This document shows, one piece after another, positions 1 through 6,681 of a stretch of DNA of 10,209 bases; within the stretch, counting starts at the first letter, position 1, and each line of letters starts with the position of its first letter. The DNA is taken from NCBI GenBank assembly GCA_030613125.1, contig JAUWMO010000100.1:1-10209 (forward strand), in the 5' to 3' direction. The translations under genes were made by a program, and so were the position numbers. Source of the DNA: Bacteroidota bacterium (GTDB lineage: Bacteria > Bacteroidota > Bacteroidia > Bacteroidales > VadinHA17). The notes below the pieces were generated by a model that was not told the origin of the DNA, did not search any database, and saw only the letters and a program-made list of their open reading frames with translations.

Positions 1-79
1 GATTTATTGCATCTTTATCATTACAAGAAATATTTACTATAAATATAGGTAAAATAAGCAAAAGATAGGTTTTCTTCAT
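1..79 (-). CDS. Putative lipoprotein, N-terminal fragment (runs off the window)
   Basis: Only the first 26 codons are present, reading off the left edge. The start ATG is at 77-79 on the minus strand, and an AAAGGAG Shine-Dalgarno sits 7 nt upstream (plus-strand CTCCTTT at 87-93). The peptide begins MKK, continues with a hydrophobic stretch (residues 4-15) and reaches Ile-Ser-Cys at 17-19, followed by Asn-Asp-Lys-Asp. This is a plausible signal peptide with a lipoprotein cysteine at residue 19, although the -3 position is Asn rather than the usual Leu/Val, so the lipobox is loose. The mature protein would be anchored in a membrane. Its family cannot be told from this fragment. It lies downstream of the ABC ATPase gene on the same strand, separated by 147 bp that contain three direct repeats, so it may be a separate unit from the transporter operon. 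Confidence 0.6.
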   Translation of the reverse strand, partial: MKKTYLLLILPIFIVNISCNDKDAIN

Positions 80-134
80 ATAATAACTCCTTTACTTGTT
101 AAGCTGTATAACATTATATTCTACCGCAAATTAC

Positions 135-221
135 CAGATAATTCCATATTAAACAATAAAAAACGGATTCCATATAATGTACCATAATGAATTAAAATAC
201 GGATATTTCCATATAATATAC
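135..221. repeat. Three imperfect direct repeats upstream of the partial lipoprotein gene
   Basis: The core TTCCATAT occurs three times at 142-149, 168-175 and 207-214. Two copies share a longer context: CGGAT, then TTCCATATAAT (164-178 and 200-217). The third is CAGATAATTCCATATTAA at 135-152. Start-to-start spacings are 26 and 39 bp. The block fills most of the gap between the ATPase stop and the lipoprotein start. It could be a regulator-binding array or plain AT-rich duplication. It is not a CRISPR, because the units are short and the spacers irregular. Confidence 0.45.
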
Positions 222-226
222 ATACT

Positions 227-1012
227 TCAAATAGCCAATGAAATTTTCTTATGCTTATTATTTAACGGAATAATAATCATTTCACCGTCTTCTTTAATTA
301 TTTTCACTTTTACACCGTACAGTTGTTCTATATTTCCTGATGTAATTATTTCTTTTCCTCCGGTGGCAAATATTTCACCTTCATTAATCATAACAAATTT
401 TGAGCAGAATTTAATTGCCATATTAAGGTCGTGAATGGCAATTATTATCGTTATTCCATTTTCGCTTAAAACTTGTAAAAGTTCAAGAACTTCAAGCTGA
501 TGGCGAAGGTCTAAATTAGCAGTGGGTTCATCCAGAAGTAAAACTTTTGGTTCTTGTGCCAAAGCTCTTGCTATATAGACCCTTTGTCTTTGTCCGCCAC
601 TTAATTTATTAATTTCGTTTAAAGAAATATCTCCAAGGTCTAATTTTTCAATTACTTCCGCCGTTTTATCAAAATCATTTTTTGAAGGAGCCCAATTCAC
701 ATAGGGTTTTCTTCCGATCAAAACTGCATCAAAAACCGTTACAGGATAAATATTACCTTCATTTTGTGGCACATAAGCTATTATTTTAGCGATTTTTTCC
801 CTTTTATAATATTTTATGTTTTGGTCATTAAACAAAATTTCACCTTTGCTGGGTATTAGAATTCTGTCAATACATTTCAGCAATGTGCTTTTTCCCGAAC
901 CGTTAGGCCCTACAAAAGCAGTAAATTCACCTGTTTCGATATGTTCATTAATATCTTTTAGGGCAAATGAACCGTTATAACTGAAATTCAGATTATTAAT
1001 TGAAATTTTCAC
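227..1012 (-). CDS. ABC transporter ATP-binding protein, FecE/BtuD/FepC type
   Basis: This is the ATP-hydrolysing subunit of a metal-chelate or cobalamin-class importer, acting on the cytoplasmic face with the permease encoded just upstream. All nucleotide-binding motifs are intact in the 261-residue product: Walker A GPNGSGKST (35-43), Q-loop Gln83, signature LSGGQRQRV (137-145), Walker B VLLLDEP (157-163), D-loop near Asp168 and H-loop His194. Length is normal for the family. The start codon is GTG (plus-strand CAC 1010-1012), chosen because AAGGAG lies 6 nt upstream and the protein opens with a normal first beta strand. The permease stop codon is only 2 nt away, so the ribosome-binding site lies inside the last permease codons and translation is probably coupled. 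Such ATPases do not reveal the substrate. The nikR neighbour suggests nickel or cobalt. Confidence 0.93.
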   Translation of the reverse strand: MKISINNLNFSYNGSFALKDINEHIETGEFTAFVGPNGSGKSTLLKCIDRILIPSKGEILFNDQNIKYYKREKIAKIIAYVPQNEGNIYPVTVFDAVLIGRKPYVNWAPSKNDFDKTAEVIEKLDLGDISLNEINKLSGGQRQRVYIARALAQEPKVLLLDEPTANLDLRHQLEVLELLQVLSENGITIIIAIHDLNMAIKFCSKFVMINEGEIFATGGKEIITSGNIEQLYGVKVKIIKEDGEMIIIPLNNKHKKISLAI

Positions 1013-1014
1013 TA

Positions 1015-2079
1015 TTATCTCCTTTTCATACCTTTTAGTAATAAATAAATAAACAAGGGAGCCCCAAGAAAAGACGTCAGAATTCCGACCGGTAATACTA
1101 TCGGTGAAATAATTGTCCGGGCAATAGTATCGGAAAACAACAGGAACATAGCACCGAACAAAACACTTGCAGGTATCAGAAATCTTTCGTCTCCGCCAAT
1201 AAAACGCCTGACAATATGTGGCACTACTAACCCCACAAAAGCAATTATCCCGAAGAACGAAACTGCAAAAGCAGTGGACAGCGAAGCTATGATCATTCCC
1301 CTTGTCCTTACTTTTTCAACATTAACACCCAGGCTTTTGGCAGTTTCATCGCCTGTATTGAGAGTATTATAGTTCCATCGGTTTTTTATAAAATAAATTG
1401 TTGAAGGAATAATTACTACTAATAAAAACCAGAAATCCCTCCAGCTTGCACGTCCCAAATCACCGAATGTCCAGAAAACTATCGATGATAATTCAACATC
1501 GTCGGCAAAAAATTGTAATGCAGTTGTGCCTGCCGCGAATAAGGAGCCGGCAACAATTCCTGTAAGGATCATTACTTCGGGGGTAGCACTTTTATATTTT
1601 GCCATAAATAAAATTATGCCGGTACTTACAAGGCTCCAGGCAAATGCTGAAACCGTAACGAGATAAGGATTATTTAAAATCACTGAATCGGCAACGCTGC
1701 TGTGTGTGTCACCGGCGCCGAGAATAATAATTGCAAAAGCAGCCCCGAAAGCTGCTGCATTAGATATTCCCAATGTGAAAGGCGAGCCAAGAGGATTTCT
1801 TAAAATACTTTGCATAGCAGCTCCCGCAACCGAAAGAGCTGCACCAGCTAATACTGCCGATAAAACCCGCGGCAATCGTATGTTAATTATTATCTGAATA
1901 TATGTTTTTTCTCCATTTCCTGTTAATACAGAAATAATATCGGATAAGGATATTTTTACAGAACCAAAAAGTAATCCTGTTATCATAAATACTAATAAAA
2001 GTACAGTGATAATTATAACGAAAACTGTTTTTCTTTTTACGTATGCCTTGTATTTCAGGTATGTTGTTTCAGTAGTCAT
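1015..2079 (-). CDS. ABC transporter permease, FecCD/BtuC family
   Basis: This is the membrane-spanning subunit of the importer, expected to work as a homodimer in the inner membrane with the ATPase (227-1012) and the lipoprotein binding protein (2251-3390). The 354-residue product is hydrophobic throughout, with a first membrane segment at about residues 18-39 and a layout compatible with the usual ten helices. Family hallmarks are visible: RLPR-V (68-72), the Ala/Gly-rich helix leading to LRNPLGSP (93-100), and, near the C-terminus, VVPHIVRR followed by a GGDERFLIPAS stretch that corresponds to the ATPase-coupling region. It is full length. The ATG at 2077-2079 is preceded only by a weak GGCAGG-like purine run. 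A 171-bp gap with a strong hairpin separates it from the upstream binding-protein gene. The family moves siderophore-iron, haem, cobalamin and, in some species, nickel or cobalt complexes. Confidence 0.93.
   Translation of the reverse strand: MTTETTYLKYKAYVKRKTVFVIIITVLLLVFMITGLLFGSVKISLSDIISVLTGNGEKTYIQIIINIRLPRVLSAVLAGAALSVAGAAMQSILRNPLGSPFTLGISNAAAFGAAFAIIILGAGDTHSSVADSVILNNPYLVTVSAFAWSLVSTGIILFMAKYKSATPEVMILTGIVAGSLFAAGTTALQFFADDVELSSIVFWTFGDLGRASWRDFWFLLVVIIPSTIYFIKNRWNYNTLNTGDETAKSLGVNVEKVRTRGMIIASLSTAFAVSFFGIIAFVGLVVPHIVRRFIGGDERFLIPASVLFGAMFLLFSDTIARTIISPIVLPVGILTSFLGAPLFIYLLLKGMKRR
1019..1024 (-). promoter_or_regulatory. Ribosome binding site for the ATPase gene
   Basis: On the minus strand AAGGAG ends 6 nt before the GTG at 1012. 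It fixes the non-ATG start and lies within the final codons of the permease gene, which favours coupled translation. This strong site contrasts with the weak or absent ones before pheT and the binding-protein gene. Confidence 0.7.
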
Positions 2080-2135
2080 TTGTTTCGCTGCCTGCCCTGT
2101 AAAATATTCATGGTCATTAGGTTATCATTAATTAC

Positions 2136-2168
2136 GACTCTTCCAGGTTCTCCGAACTCTGGAAGGTC
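2136..2168 (-). repeat. Strong inverted repeat (mRNA hairpin) between binding-protein and permease genes
   Basis: The arms are CTTCCAGGTTC (2140-2150) and GAACTCTGGAAG (2154-2165), with a TCC loop and a single bulged T at 2158. The stem extends by GAC/GTC (2136-2138 with 2166-2168) past a bulged T at 2139, giving about 14 base pairs. No T-run follows on the minus strand, so it does not look like a Rho-independent terminator. In this position, after the binding-protein gene and before the permease gene, a hairpin could protect the upstream mRNA end or partly block read-through. That would give more binding protein than permease. The role is inferred. Confidence 0.6.
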
Positions 2169-2250
2169 TTACTCTTCGCCCTCTGCTCAGCTACTTCATT
2201 CTTCATCATTCGTAAATCGATTGTTCGTCAATCATCATTCCAATTTATTT

Positions 2251-3390
2251 TTACATTTTCACTTTTATCTTTTGTCTTTCATCTTTTATCTTTATTCTCC
2301 GGTATTCCCCATATTTTTCAGTCATATCATCATAAACCCCTTTTCCTACAAAATGTTCATATATCTCGTTTGACTTTTCTTCAATATCGATATCTAAAAA
2401 TTTACCAGGATATAATATTTTTCCTGTATAATAGGCATTGCAGATAATTGTTCCGAAATTAATTGTATACCAGTTATAGGGCAGAAGCGAATATATTTCA
2501 CCGGTTTTAAAAGCATTAATTGAATTTACCAGAGTTTTATCCTTACTTAGTTCGTTTTTAATATTTTTTAATCCGGAAACATCAATAAATATTTTTTCAG
2601 GGTTCCAGTAAACTAATTGTTCTTTATCGATGAATGTGCCTTTAATTGCCGAAAAAGCTCTTTTGTCCAAAACAGAAGCTACATTAACGGCATTTACAAA
2701 TTCAAAAGGAGCGAATGGCGACATGGTGGATACTAATCCGTGAGAACCATGATAAGCAATGCCAGCTATATAAATACCGGGGTTTTCTGCCTCAGGAACA
2801 TCCTTTGTTCTGTTGTTAAGGTCTGATATACAATTATTAATATAGTTAATCAGTGAGTCGGCTCGTTTTTCTTTATTAAGGATTTTACCCATAAATTTTA
2901 AAGCCGAAAACATAACATCAATATTTTCAGTAAAATCTCCGTATTCAACAGCAAGAACGGGAATACCAGTTTTTTTCTGTAGTTGTTCTGCCTCACCGTT
3001 ACTTGCATACGTGCAGAAAATCAAATCGGGATTTACATAGGTGATAAGTTCGGGTTCGGCATAGTTACCTGTGCCTATTGACGGGAGTTCCCTTAATTCA
3101 GGATGAGCCATAAGATATGGTGTAGAACGCCTTTTTTCATATTCTTCAACCCCTGCAACCAAATCGGAAGCATTAAGATAGACTACATATCGTAATGCGC
3201 CGGATCGTATTGCCAATATTTTTTCAACTTTTGAAGGTATTATTACTTCCCGCCCAATCATATCAGTGATTACTCTACTGCTCTTTTCGCTTTTTTTTTC
3301 TGTACTTCCTGAACATGAAAATAAAAAAACAACTATTGGAAGATAGTAAAGTCCGATATTTGCTGATATTTTTTTTAAAATAACAACCAT
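2251..3390 (-). CDS. Metal-complex-binding lipoprotein, FecB/BtuF (periplasmic binding protein) family
   Basis: This is the extracytoplasmic substrate receptor of the ABC importer encoded downstream. With the ATG at 3388-3390 the product has 379 residues. An in-frame TTG one codon earlier is possible but less likely. The N-terminus is a lipoprotein signal: a hydrophobic stretch ends in Leu-Phe-Ser-Cys, with the lipidated Cys at residue 26. A polar Ser/Lys-rich linker follows, then the two-lobed fold, starting with VITDMIGREV and the family-typical 'GRxVxxP.KV.RI' region. The ELITYVNPDLIF segment and the long linking-helix region GKILNKEKRADSLINYIN also fit family PF01497. The Lys-rich C-terminal tail is encoded by a heptamer repeat and is probably not part of the fold. 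There is no good Shine-Dalgarno. A GTGTTAC NikR-like half-site lies 38 bp upstream. Substrate could be nickel, cobalt, an iron chelate or a corrinoid. The nikR neighbour favours nickel. Confidence 0.88.
   Translation of the reverse strand: MVVILKKISANIGLYYLPIVVFLFSCSGSTEKKSEKSSRVITDMIGREVIIPSKVEKILAIRSGALRYVVYLNASDLVAGVEEYEKRRSTPYLMAHPELRELPSIGTGNYAEPELITYVNPDLIFCTYASNGEAEQLQKKTGIPVLAVEYGDFTENIDVMFSALKFMGKILNKEKRADSLINYINNCISDLNNRTKDVPEAENPGIYIAGIAYHGSHGLVSTMSPFAPFEFVNAVNVASVLDKRAFSAIKGTFIDKEQLVYWNPEKIFIDVSGLKNIKNELSKDKTLVNSINAFKTGEIYSLLPYNWYTINFGTIICNAYYTGKILYPGKFLDIDIEEKSNEIYEHFVGKGVYDDMTEKYGEYRRIKIKDERQKIKVKM
2263..2297 (-). repeat. Five degenerate heptamer repeats inside the binding-protein 3' end
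   Basis: On the plus strand the units are TTTTATC, TTTTGTC, TTTCATC, TTTTATC and TTTATTC, back to back. On the coding strand this is (GATAAAA)-like and encodes most of the Lys/Arg-rich tail of the binding protein. Unit length is not a multiple of three, so gain or loss of one unit would shift the frame near the stop codon. Confidence 0.6.
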
Positions 3391-3427
3391 CAAAGAAGGT
3401 GGATTTCTAATTCAAATTATACTATTC

Positions 3428-3434
3428 GTGTTAC
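3428..3434. promoter_or_regulatory. NikR-like half-site upstream of the binding-protein gene
   Basis: GTGTTAC is an exact match to one arm of the GTGTTAC-N13/14-GTAACAC box described for NikR of deltaproteobacteria. It lies in the 58-bp gap after nikR. The second arm at the expected spacing is poor (about 2 of 7), so this is a half-site at best. A 7-mer in AT-rich DNA can occur by chance. Confidence 0.3.
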
Positions 3435-3448
3435 CATGTTTAAAAAAA

Positions 3449-3850
3449 TTAGCTTGCAGTGCTCATTACTAATTCTCCATGTTTTATTCCTTTTATCGCG
3501 ATAAGTTTATCGGCCAGTTCTTTAAGTTTCCTTGCTTTACCTTTAACAGCAATTGTTTCAAGACAATTATTATGGTCTAAATGAACATGTTGCACTGACA
3601 AAATCAAATCAAAATAATCGTGCTGAAGAGTTGTTGATTTTTTTTGAAGTTCCCTTTTATGATGGTCATAAACAAGTACAATTGCTCCGGCAACTTCCCT
3701 GTCTTTATCCCATTCTTCTTCAACAAGTTTTTCCTGGATAAGAAATCTTATTGCCTGCGAACGGTTAGGAAATTTTTGTTTTTTTACGAGTGCATCTAAT
3801 TTAATCAGCAGGTTTTCTTCTATTGATACTCCAAAACGTTTTACCTTCAT
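3449..3850 (-). CDS. nikR: Nickel-responsive transcriptional regulator NikR
   Basis: This is a ribbon-helix-helix repressor that binds Ni(II) in a C-terminal ACT-like domain and then binds operator DNA as a tetramer. From the ATG at 3848-3850 the product has 133 residues, the same length as E. coli NikR. Residues 1-45 form the DNA-binding part (beta strand KRFGVSI, then two helices with NRSQAIRFLI). Residues 50-133 are the nickel domain. Its four high-affinity ligands are all present with E. coli spacing: His77, His88, His90 and Cys96 (E. coli His76, His87, His89, Cys95). An upstream in-frame TTG would add ten residues but lies upstream of the likely transcription start, so the ATG is preferred. 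Oddly, Gln32 and Phe36 replace the E. coli potassium-site Glu30 and Asp34. The gene heads the transporter cluster and probably represses itself through the operator at 3852-3878. Confidence 0.93.
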   Translation of the reverse strand: MKVKRFGVSIEENLLIKLDALVKKQKFPNRSQAIRFLIQEKLVEEEWDKDREVAGAIVLVYDHHKRELQKKSTTLQHDYFDLILSVQHVHLDHNNCLETIAVKGKARKLKELADKLIAIKGIKHGELVMSTAS

Positions 3851-3851
3851 A

Positions 3852-3878
3852 GTGTCATTAATATTATAATCGTAACAC
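3852..3878. promoter_or_regulatory. Predicted NikR operator
   Basis: GTGTCAT (3852-3858), 13 nt, then GTAACAC (3872-3878). The right arm is exact and the left arm is 5 of 7 against the GTGTTAC-N13-GTAACAC box known for NikR proteins outside enterobacteria. Compared with its own reverse complement, 9 of 13 position pairs match. It lies just before the nikR ATG and touches the predicted -7 element, so a bound tetramer would cover the transcription start. This fits autorepression. Confidence 0.65.
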
Positions 3879-3885
3879 AAATTTA
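3878..3885 (-). promoter_or_regulatory. Predicted -7 element of the nikR promoter
   Basis: On the minus strand the sequence is TAAATTTG, a full match to the Bacteroidota sigma-factor -7 consensus TAnnTTTG. Transcription would start near 3870-3873, leaving a leader of about 20 nt before the ATG at 3850. The -33 region is imperfect: no TTG is found at the ideal distance, and the nearest candidate is a TTTC at 3904-3907. Confidence 0.5.
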
Positions 3886-4165
3886 TAATAATTCTATAAT
3901 TTTGAAATAACTATAGGTTGATTTCAATAGATACTTAATAATAAATTTATTTTGATTGCTGAATTTGTGACTATTATTTTTCTCTGCAGCAGCTTTTTAT
4001 TGTGGATTTAGAAAAAAAAATGAGGAATTTAAACTTGAACCAGAAACCAAGGTACAGATAAAATTCATAATAGTAAGTTAATTCAGATAGCTAAGTAGAA
4101 ATCTCACCCCACAAAATTCTCCAGAAACATACATGAACATACATATTTATTAATCCCCCTTCTGA
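3886..4165. other. Divergent AT-rich intergenic region, no gene seen
   Basis: This is the gap between the divergent nikR and pheT transcription units. It has no ORF of note, no RNA gene and no recognisable riboswitch. The only small structure seen is a near-duplicate ACATACAT (4127-4134 and 4137-4144). The nikR -33 region should lie in the left part. Confidence 0.5.
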
Positions 4166-4196
4166 TTGGGCTTTTAGTTGAAAATCTTTACTTTTG
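4166..4196 (+). promoter_or_regulatory. Predicted Bacteroidota-type promoter of pheT
   Basis: TTG at 4166-4168, a 20-nt spacer, then TACTTTTG at 4189-4196. This fits the TTG-N19/21-TAnnTTTG arrangement of the Bacteroidota primary sigma factor. Transcription should start a few bases after 4196, giving a leader of about 25 nt before the GTG at 4228. Confidence 0.6.
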
Positions 4197-4227
4197 ACCG
4201 ATTAGTTTTTTCAAATACAATTTGCCT

Positions 4228-6678
4228 GTGAAAATATCATATAATTGGCTTAAACAATATATTGATGTTGACCTGGATCCCAAGAAGGTTGCCGAGATCC
4301 TGACAAATACCGGACTGGAAGTGGAAGGAATAGAAAGCTTTGAAACTGTGAAAAGTGGTCTTGAAGGAGTAGTAGTTGGTAAAGTGAAATCGGTCCGCAA
4401 ACATCCCAATGCTGACAAGCTTACCCTAACTGAGGTGGACCTGGGGCATGGACATGTTGTTCCTATTGTATGTGGTGCTCCAAATGTTGAAGCAGGCCAG
4501 AAAGTCCCGGTAGCGGTAGTGGGAACTACTCTTTACAAAGGGGACGAACCTTTGAGGATCAAAAAAACAAAAATCAGGGGGAAAATTTCCGAAGGAATGA
4601 TATGTGCTGAAGATGAACTGGGGCTGGGAGATTCACATGAGGGAATCATGGTCCTGGATAAAGATGCTACTGTAGGGATGGATGCTAAAACCTATTTCAA
4701 TATTAAAACCGATACCATTTTTGAAATAGGGTTGACACCAAACCGAATAGACGGAGCATCACATTATGGTGTGGCCAGAGATCTTGCAGCTTATCTCAAC
4801 CAGTTTGAAAAGAAAAAGGTATACTTGCCATCGATTAATCACTTTAAAACAGATAATGAAGAACATATAATTCCAGTTATCATAAAAAATGTTGAAGCAT
4901 GCCCACGTTATGCCGGACTTACCATTTCCGGGATTAAAGTCGGATCATCACCTGATTGGTTGCAGAACCGTCTCAGGTCAATCGGTCTTAGCCCAATCAA
5001 TAATATAGTTGACATTACCAATTATGTATTACATGAAACGGGCCAGCCTCTCCATGCTTTTGATGCTGACATTATTGATGGGAATAAAATAATTGTAAAA
5101 ACCCTTAATGAGGGAAGTCGGTTTGTAACCCTTGACGAAGAAGTAAGGGTACTATCAGAAAAGGACCTGATGATCTGCAATGAAAAAGATGGAATGTGTA
5201 TTGCAGGTATATTTGGGGGTATCAACTCAGGCGTAACCGAAAAAACTACTTCATTATTTCTTGAAAGCGCTTGTTTCGATCCGGTATATATAAGAAAAAC
5301 CTCGAAAAGACATTTGCTGAACACTGATGCCTCATTCCGTTTTGAACGTGGTGCTGATCCGGAAATGACATTGTATGCCCTGAAAAGAGCTGCACTGCTT
5401 ATCAAAGAAATTGCCGGCGGAAAGATCAGTTCCCCGGTTCAGGATGTTTATCCAGAGCCATTTGAACCAGTCACAATCAAACTCTCATATGCCAATCTGA
5501 AAAGGCTGATCGGAAATGTAATTCCTGCTGAAGATGTTAAAAAGATTCTTGCCTCACTTGATTTTGAGATTACAGAAGAAACCGGGGATAATTTAATTTT
5601 AAAAGCCCCACTTTACAGGGTGGATGTTACAAGGGAAGCCGATGTGATTGAAGAAGTACTTAGAATTTACGGATATAACCAGATTGGTATAAATCAGAGA
5701 AGCAATATAGCAGTAAATCATTTTGAGAAACCAGATAAAGAGAAGATAATCAATCAGATATCTGACCTTCTATGTTCAAATGGCTTTTATGAAATTATGA
5801 CCAATTCCCTCACAAAGGGGGAACATTATGGCAAAAACAAAGCTTTTGATGAAAACAAATCTGTAAAGCTCTTCAATCCATTGAGCCTGGACCTTAATGT
5901 TATGCGACAGTCGCTTCTTTTTGGTGGTCTTGAAGCAATAAAATACAATATTAACCGGAAAAGAAACAACCTGAAAATGTTCGAATTCGGAACTTGTTAC
6001 TGGTTAGATAGTGTAAATGCACCACCCCAGCATCTTAACAACTACATGGAAGAACAGCAACTGGCATTGTTTGTTACCGGGAATAAAACAGAGGATTCGT
6101 GGAATGCCAAAGAACAAAGTACTGATTTCTACTATCTTAAAGGTGTTATCAGCCTTATTCTTCAAAGGATAGGAATCAATGAAGATGAATTGGAAGTCTC
6201 CGGAGATATTGGGCCCGTTTATGCAGAAGGCATGAAATATTCATTGAACAGTCAGGAACTTGTCAGGTTCGGTATAGTTTCAAAAAACACACTTATTCAG
6301 TTTGATGTGAATCAGCCCGTATATTTTGCTGAATTCAAATATGAGATACTTCACAAAGCCATCGGCAGAACGAATATTCAGTTCAAGGCCATGCCCAGGT
6401 TTCCTGAAGTCAGGCGTGATCTGGCACTGCTTCTGAATAGTGATATCCGTTTTGAAAGGATAAAGGAGCTGGCATTGAAAACCGAAAAAAAACTTCTGAA
6501 ACAGGTCAGGATATTTGATGTTTATACAGGAGAAAAGCTTGGCGCAGGGAAAAAATCATATGCAATAAGTTTTACTCTTCAAGACCCTGAGAAAACACTT
6601 ACCGATAAGCAGATAGATAAGGTTATGCAAAATTTGATGAATGTATTTAAAGACCAACTGGGAGCTCAGATCCGGTAA
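4228..6678 (+). CDS. pheT: Phenylalanine--tRNA ligase beta subunit
   Basis: This is the large subunit of the cytoplasmic (alpha-beta)2 enzyme that charges tRNA-Phe. The product has 816 residues from the GTG at 4228, giving the standard opening MKISYNWLKQYID. A TTG two codons earlier is less likely. Domains in order: a short B1 start, an EMAP/OB-fold tRNA-binding domain (about 40-150, LEGVVVGKVKSVRKHPNADKL), the B3/B4 domain (about 205-375, with SPINNIVDITNYV and FRFERGADPE; this region holds the editing site in bacterial enzymes), the B5 domain (about 410-480), the catalytic-like core, and a C-terminal ferredoxin-fold anticodon-binding domain (about 720-816). The length is close to E. coli PheT and nothing is broken. 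There is no obvious Shine-Dalgarno. It is the first gene of a likely three-gene operon. The alpha-subunit gene pheS is not in this window, so the two subunits are encoded apart here. Confidence 0.97.
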   Translation: MKISYNWLKQYIDVDLDPKKVAEILTNTGLEVEGIESFETVKSGLEGVVVGKVKSVRKHPNADKLTLTEVDLGHGHVVPIVCGAPNVEAGQKVPVAVVGTTLYKGDEPLRIKKTKIRGKISEGMICAEDELGLGDSHEGIMVLDKDATVGMDAKTYFNIKTDTIFEIGLTPNRIDGASHYGVARDLAAYLNQFEKKKVYLPSINHFKTDNEEHIIPVIIKNVEACPRYAGLTISGIKVGSSPDWLQNRLRSIGLSPINNIVDITNYVLHETGQPLHAFDADIIDGNKIIVKTLNEGSRFVTLDEEVRVLSEKDLMICNEKDGMCIAGIFGGINSGVTEKTTSLFLESACFDPVYIRKTSKRHLLNTDASFRFERGADPEMTLYALKRAALLIKEIAGGKISSPVQDVYPEPFEPVTIKLSYANLKRLIGNVIPAEDVKKILASLDFEITEETGDNLILKAPLYRVDVTREADVIEEVLRIYGYNQIGINQRSNIAVNHFEKPDKEKIINQISDLLCSNGFYEIMTNSLTKGEHYGKNKAFDENKSVKLFNPLSLDLNVMRQSLLFGGLEAIKYNINRKRNNLKMFEFGTCYWLDSVNAPPQHLNNYMEEQQLALFVTGNKTEDSWNAKEQSTDFYYLKGVISLILQRIGINEDELEVSGDIGPVYAEGMKYSLNSQELVRFGIVSKNTLIQFDVNQPVYFAEFKYEILHKAIGRTNIQFKAMPRFPEVRRDLALLLNSDIRFERIKELALKTEKKLLKQVRIFDVYTGEKLGAGKKSYAISFTLQDPEKTLTDKQIDKVMQNLMNVFKDQLGAQIR

Positions 6679-6681
6679 ATC

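Noticed and set aside
135..221. Short regularly recurring motif that could suggest a CRISPR array
   Set aside because: The repeated core is only 8 bp, the copies are uneven and the spacing is 26 and 39 bp. There are no cas genes.
1706..1897. 63-codon plus-strand frame opposite the permease gene
   Set aside because: It is a mirror of the Gly/Ala-rich membrane-helix coding sequence and shows no family features.
2136..2168. Rho-independent terminator after the binding-protein gene
   Set aside because: The stem is strong, but no T-run follows on the minus strand, so it is recorded as a hairpin only.
2080..2373. 97-codon plus-strand frame over the hairpin and the binding-protein 3' end
   Set aside because: Its Ser/Leu/Phe-rich translation comes from the repeat and the antisense of the heptamers. 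There is no ribosome site or homology signal.
3851..3880. Longer nikR frame starting at a TTG (3878-3880)
   Set aside because: It would start upstream of the likely transcription start, overlap the operator, and add ten residues absent from E. coli NikR. The ATG at 3850 gives the standard 133 residues.
3391..4227. Cobalamin or NiCo riboswitch upstream of the transporter or nikR
   Set aside because: No B12-box-like or conserved stem-loop core was recognised in either gap. The nikR leader is predicted to be only about 20 nt, and the binding-protein gap is 58 bp.
5022..5405. 127-codon open frame on the minus strand inside pheT
   Set aside because: It lies fully opposite the conserved B3/B4 region of pheT, has no recognisable motif and is best explained as a shadow.
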